DNA of 9,025 bases. Origin: Spirochaetales bacterium. Lineage in GTDB: Bacteria > Spirochaetota > Spirochaetia > ARS1246. Location: NCBI GenBank assembly GCA_016930115.1, contig JAFGHN010000019.1, positions 1 through 9,025 on the forward strand, written 5' to 3'. The translations under genes and the position numbers were made by a program. Of this stretch, positions 7,407 to 9,025 are shown in pieces (position 1 is the stretch's first letter; each line of letters begins with the position of its first letter). The notes beneath the pieces were generated by a model. The model had not been told where the DNA came from. It searched no databases and saw only the letters and a list, made by a program, of their open reading frames with translations.

Positions 7407-7435
7407 ACAATAGTAATATCGATTGCAATCGTCAA
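7407..7435 (-). promoter_or_regulatory. Sigma-70 promoter of nadA(-epmA-efp)
   Basis: On the minus strand TTGACG (7430-7435; 5 of 6) and TATTGT (7407-7412; 4 of 6) are separated by exactly 17 bases. Transcription would begin near 7400, giving a leader of about 20 bases that contains the AGGCGG ribosome site. The spacer and the end of the -35 contain the 12-base palindrome described separately. Confidence 0.65.
7420..7431. promoter_or_regulatory. Perfect 12-base palindrome between nadA and nadC, candidate operator
   Basis: CGATTGCAATCG is its own reverse complement. It overlaps the last two bases of the nadA -35 and its spacer, and wholly contains the proposed nadC -35. A repressor bound here would block both promoters, which fits control of NAD synthesis. 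I cannot match it to NrtR, NiaR or NadQ sites from memory, and no candidate regulator gene for it is in the window. Confidence 0.45.
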
Positions 7436-7451
7436 GCGAATGTCGTACTAT
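7423..7451 (+). promoter_or_regulatory. Probable nadC(-nadB) promoter, implying a leaderless transcript
   Basis: TTGCAA (7423-7428; 4 of 6) and TACTAT (7446-7451; 4 of 6, with the key first, second and last bases of the -10) are 17 bases apart. The expected transcription start, 7-8 bases after the -10, falls at 7458-7459, exactly on the ATG chosen for nadC. Confidence 0.45.
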
Positions 7452-7458
7452 GGGCGCC

Positions 7459-8328
7459 ATGACCCCGGATGACTACCTTCCGCTTGTGCGGCTTGCGCTC
7501 CGGGAAGATCTTGGCGACCGCGGGGATATAACCACAGATGCCGTTTTCTCCGGTGAAATTGCCGGAGCGCTGCTTGTAAGCAAAGATTCAGGGATACTCG
7601 CCGGAGCCGAGATTTTCGCTGCTGTTTATAGAGAGCTGGACCGCGCCATCTCGGTGACTTTCCAGAAAAACGACGGCGACGTCCTGCAGCCTGGGGACAC
7701 GGTGGCCGTCGTCAACGGGCCGGTTGCATCGATACTCTCAGGTGAGCGCGTTGCGATTAACTTCCTCTCGTTCCTTTCGGGTATCGCATCGGGTACGAAA
7801 CGATTTGTAGATGCCGCCGCCGCCGGAGGACGGGCAGTAGTTCTCGATACCAGGAAAACGCTTCCGGGGTACCGGATGCTGTCCAAATACGCGGTGCGCA
7901 CAGGAGGCGGGCGGAACCACCGTACCGGTTTGTACGATATGGTGCTGATAAAAGACAATCACATCGATTTCTCAGGTTCAATAACACGGGCGGTGGAGCG
8001 TGTCCGGTCAAGATGGGGAAGAGAATACAGGATCGAAGTGGAATGCCGGACGCTCGAGGAAGTGAGAGAGGCCTTGGCTTGCGGAGTCGATGTGGTGATG
8101 CTCGACAATATGGACGAAAAGACAGTGAAGGAAGCCGTATTGCTCAGAGAGGGTCCCGGGTCCGGCCACTTCGAACACGCCGGCATCGAGTTTGAGGCAT
8201 CCGGAAATATCAATCTCAAGACCGTCGGCACCATGAGCGGTACCGGCGTTGACTATGTGTCCGTCGGCAGCATCACGCATTCCGTGAGGTGCTTTGATTT
8301 TTCTATGAAAACGGAAGTTTCTTCATGA
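7459..8328 (+). CDS. nadC: Nicotinate-nucleotide pyrophosphorylase, carboxylating (quinolinate phosphoribosyltransferase)
   Basis: This 289-residue enzyme turns quinolinate and PRPP into nicotinate mononucleotide, CO2 and pyrophosphate, the third step of de novo NAD synthesis after NadB and NadA. The N-terminus MTPDDYLPLVRLALREDLG leads to RGDITTDAVF. Active-site features are GERVAINFLSFLSGIAS (95-111), DTRKTLPGYR (130-139), RTGGGRNHRTGLYDMVLIKDNHI (147-169), IEVECRT (192-198) and VVMLDN (212-217). Length is normal. Two in-frame ATGs compete: 7450 overlaps the proposed -10, and 7459 starts the usual MTPxDYL sequence. Neither has a ribosome site, so 7459 as a leaderless start is preferred. nadB begins within the stop codon (ATGA), so the two are translated together. 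Confidence 0.95.
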   Translation: MTPDDYLPLVRLALREDLGDRGDITTDAVFSGEIAGALLVSKDSGILAGAEIFAAVYRELDRAISVTFQKNDGDVLQPGDTVAVVNGPVASILSGERVAINFLSFLSGIASGTKRFVDAAAAGGRAVVLDTRKTLPGYRMLSKYAVRTGGGRNHRTGLYDMVLIKDNHIDFSGSITRAVERVRSRWGREYRIEVECRTLEEVREALACGVDVVMLDNMDEKTVKEAVLLREGPGSGHFEHAGIEFEASGNINLKTVGTMSGTGVDYVSVGSITHSVRCFDFSMKTEVSS

Positions 8329-9025
8329 CCAATGGTAAAAGACACGAATTTGATCTACTCATCATCGGAGCGGGAGTCGCAGGGTTGAGCGCCGCAATCA
8401 ACGTCGCGGAGCGCGGTCTGTCGGTGGCGGTTCTGAACAAAGAGCAGGATGTCCTTGAGAGCAATACGCGGTACGCCCAGGGGGGCATTGTCGGGCCGAG
8501 CGAGGAAGATACGATAGAGCTGCTTGAGAAGGACATCTTTTTTGCCGGTGCACAGATGAATTCCATCGACGCAGTCAAGCTGCTCGCCAGTGAAGGGCCC
8601 GGTCTCGTAGAGAGCTTTCTGAAGGACAAGATAGGCGTACCTTTCACAAAGGATGAAGACGGAAACCCAGCGTTGACCCGGGAGGCGGCGCACTCGGTCC
8701 GGCGGATTTTTTACGCTCAGGACCAGACCGGAAATGCCATCGAGCGCTCACTGCATGCGTATGCTCACAAAACAAAGGGGATCCATTTTTTCCCCGGCCA
8801 TACGGCCATAGACCTGATCACAAACACCCACAGCTCGACCGATCCCCAGGAAAAGTACCGGAAAATGCGCGTTTTTGGCGCATATGTTTTTGATGAAAAG
8901 AGCGCGAAGGTTTCGGCGTTCTTTGCACCGGCAGTTATCCTTGCCGCCGGCGGTGTGGGGAACCTTTTTCTCCATACCTCGAATCCGGTTGGCGCCACGG
9001 GAGACGGGATTGCCATGGCGTACAG
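8325..9025 (+). CDS. nadB: L-aspartate oxidase (NadB), 3' end cut off
   Basis: An open frame starts at ATG 8325, overlapping the nadC stop (ATGA), and runs to the right edge: 233 codons, roughly the N-terminal half of a protein usually of 500-550 residues. It oxidises L-aspartate to iminoaspartate using FAD, feeding NadA. The FAD-binding GAGVAGLSAA is at 15-24 after an FDLLII strand. TRYAQGGI (48-55) matches the SNTxYAQGGI flavin-binding region. LTREAAHSVRRI (117-128) contains Glu120, equivalent to the active-site Glu121 of E. coli NadB. Near the edge come PAVILAAGGVGNLF and HTSNPVGATGDGIAMAY, characteristic of the NadB/succinate dehydrogenase flavoprotein family. GGAAG-like CGGAAG lies 7 bases before the ATG. 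Succinate dehydrogenase or fumarate reductase is less likely given the nadC-nadB coupling. Confidence 0.95.
   Translation, partial: MTNGKRHEFDLLIIGAGVAGLSAAINVAERGLSVAVLNKEQDVLESNTRYAQGGIVGPSEEDTIELLEKDIFFAGAQMNSIDAVKLLASEGPGLVESFLKDKIGVPFTKDEDGNPALTREAAHSVRRIFYAQDQTGNAIERSLHAYAHKTKGIHFFPGHTAIDLITNTHSSTDPQEKYRKMRVFGAYVFDEKSAKVSAFFAPAVILAAGGVGNLFLHTSNPVGATGDGIAMAY

Noticed and set aside
7376..7435. TTG at 7435 as the nadA start
   Set aside because: It coincides with the -35 element of the nadA promoter; the conserved protein begins at 7381 or 7375.

Overview
This is a bacterial chromosomal window of tightly packed housekeeping genes. GC looks moderately high by eye. Many starts have a Shine-Dalgarno sequence and the promoters are sigma-70-like. 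I see no phage, IS transposase, CRISPR array, tRNA or rRNA. The lineage cannot be fixed from the sequence. The combination of a type-2 PyrF fused to PyrE, a three-subunit proton-pumping transhydrogenase, and an EpmA/EF-P pair beside a de novo NAD pathway suggests a Gram-negative-type bacterium that makes its own pyrimidines and NAD. The species is left open.

Left block, + strand (1-4063): the end of a pyrF-pyrE fusion (UMP synthesis) runs in from the left edge. About 80 bases later comes the pntAa-pntAb-pntB operon, the soluble NAD(H) domain plus two membrane subunits of the NAD(P) transhydrogenase. Its genes are 12 and 1 bases apart.

Middle, - strand (4050-7381): a three-cysteine Rrf2/IscR-like regulator converges on pntB and overlaps it by 14 bases. 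Upstream of it is the only sizeable non-coding gap (4488-4722, 235 bases). That gap holds the regulator's promoter and a 121-base unit with perfect 19-base terminal inverted repeats flanked by TA. Beyond the gap lie efp (EF-P), epmA (the EF-P lysine ligase) and nadA (quinolinate synthase), transcribed leftward in the order nadA-epmA-efp. efp also appears to have its own promoter at the epmA stop codon.

Right block, + strand (7459-9025): nadC, then nadB (cut by the right edge), with an ATGA overlap. nadA and nadC diverge from a short region where a perfect 12-base palindrome, CGATTGCAATCG, overlaps promoter elements of both. nadB, nadA and nadC together make aspartate into nicotinate mononucleotide. 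The transhydrogenase uses the same cofactor pool, so the window as a whole concentrates on pyridine nucleotide supply and balance.

No clearly new biological system is visible. The points most worth a second look are the TA-flanked inverted-repeat element, the shared nadA/nadC palindrome with a possibly leaderless nadC, the adjacent EF-P/EpmA pair, and the PyrF-PyrE fusion with altered OPRT active-site positions.
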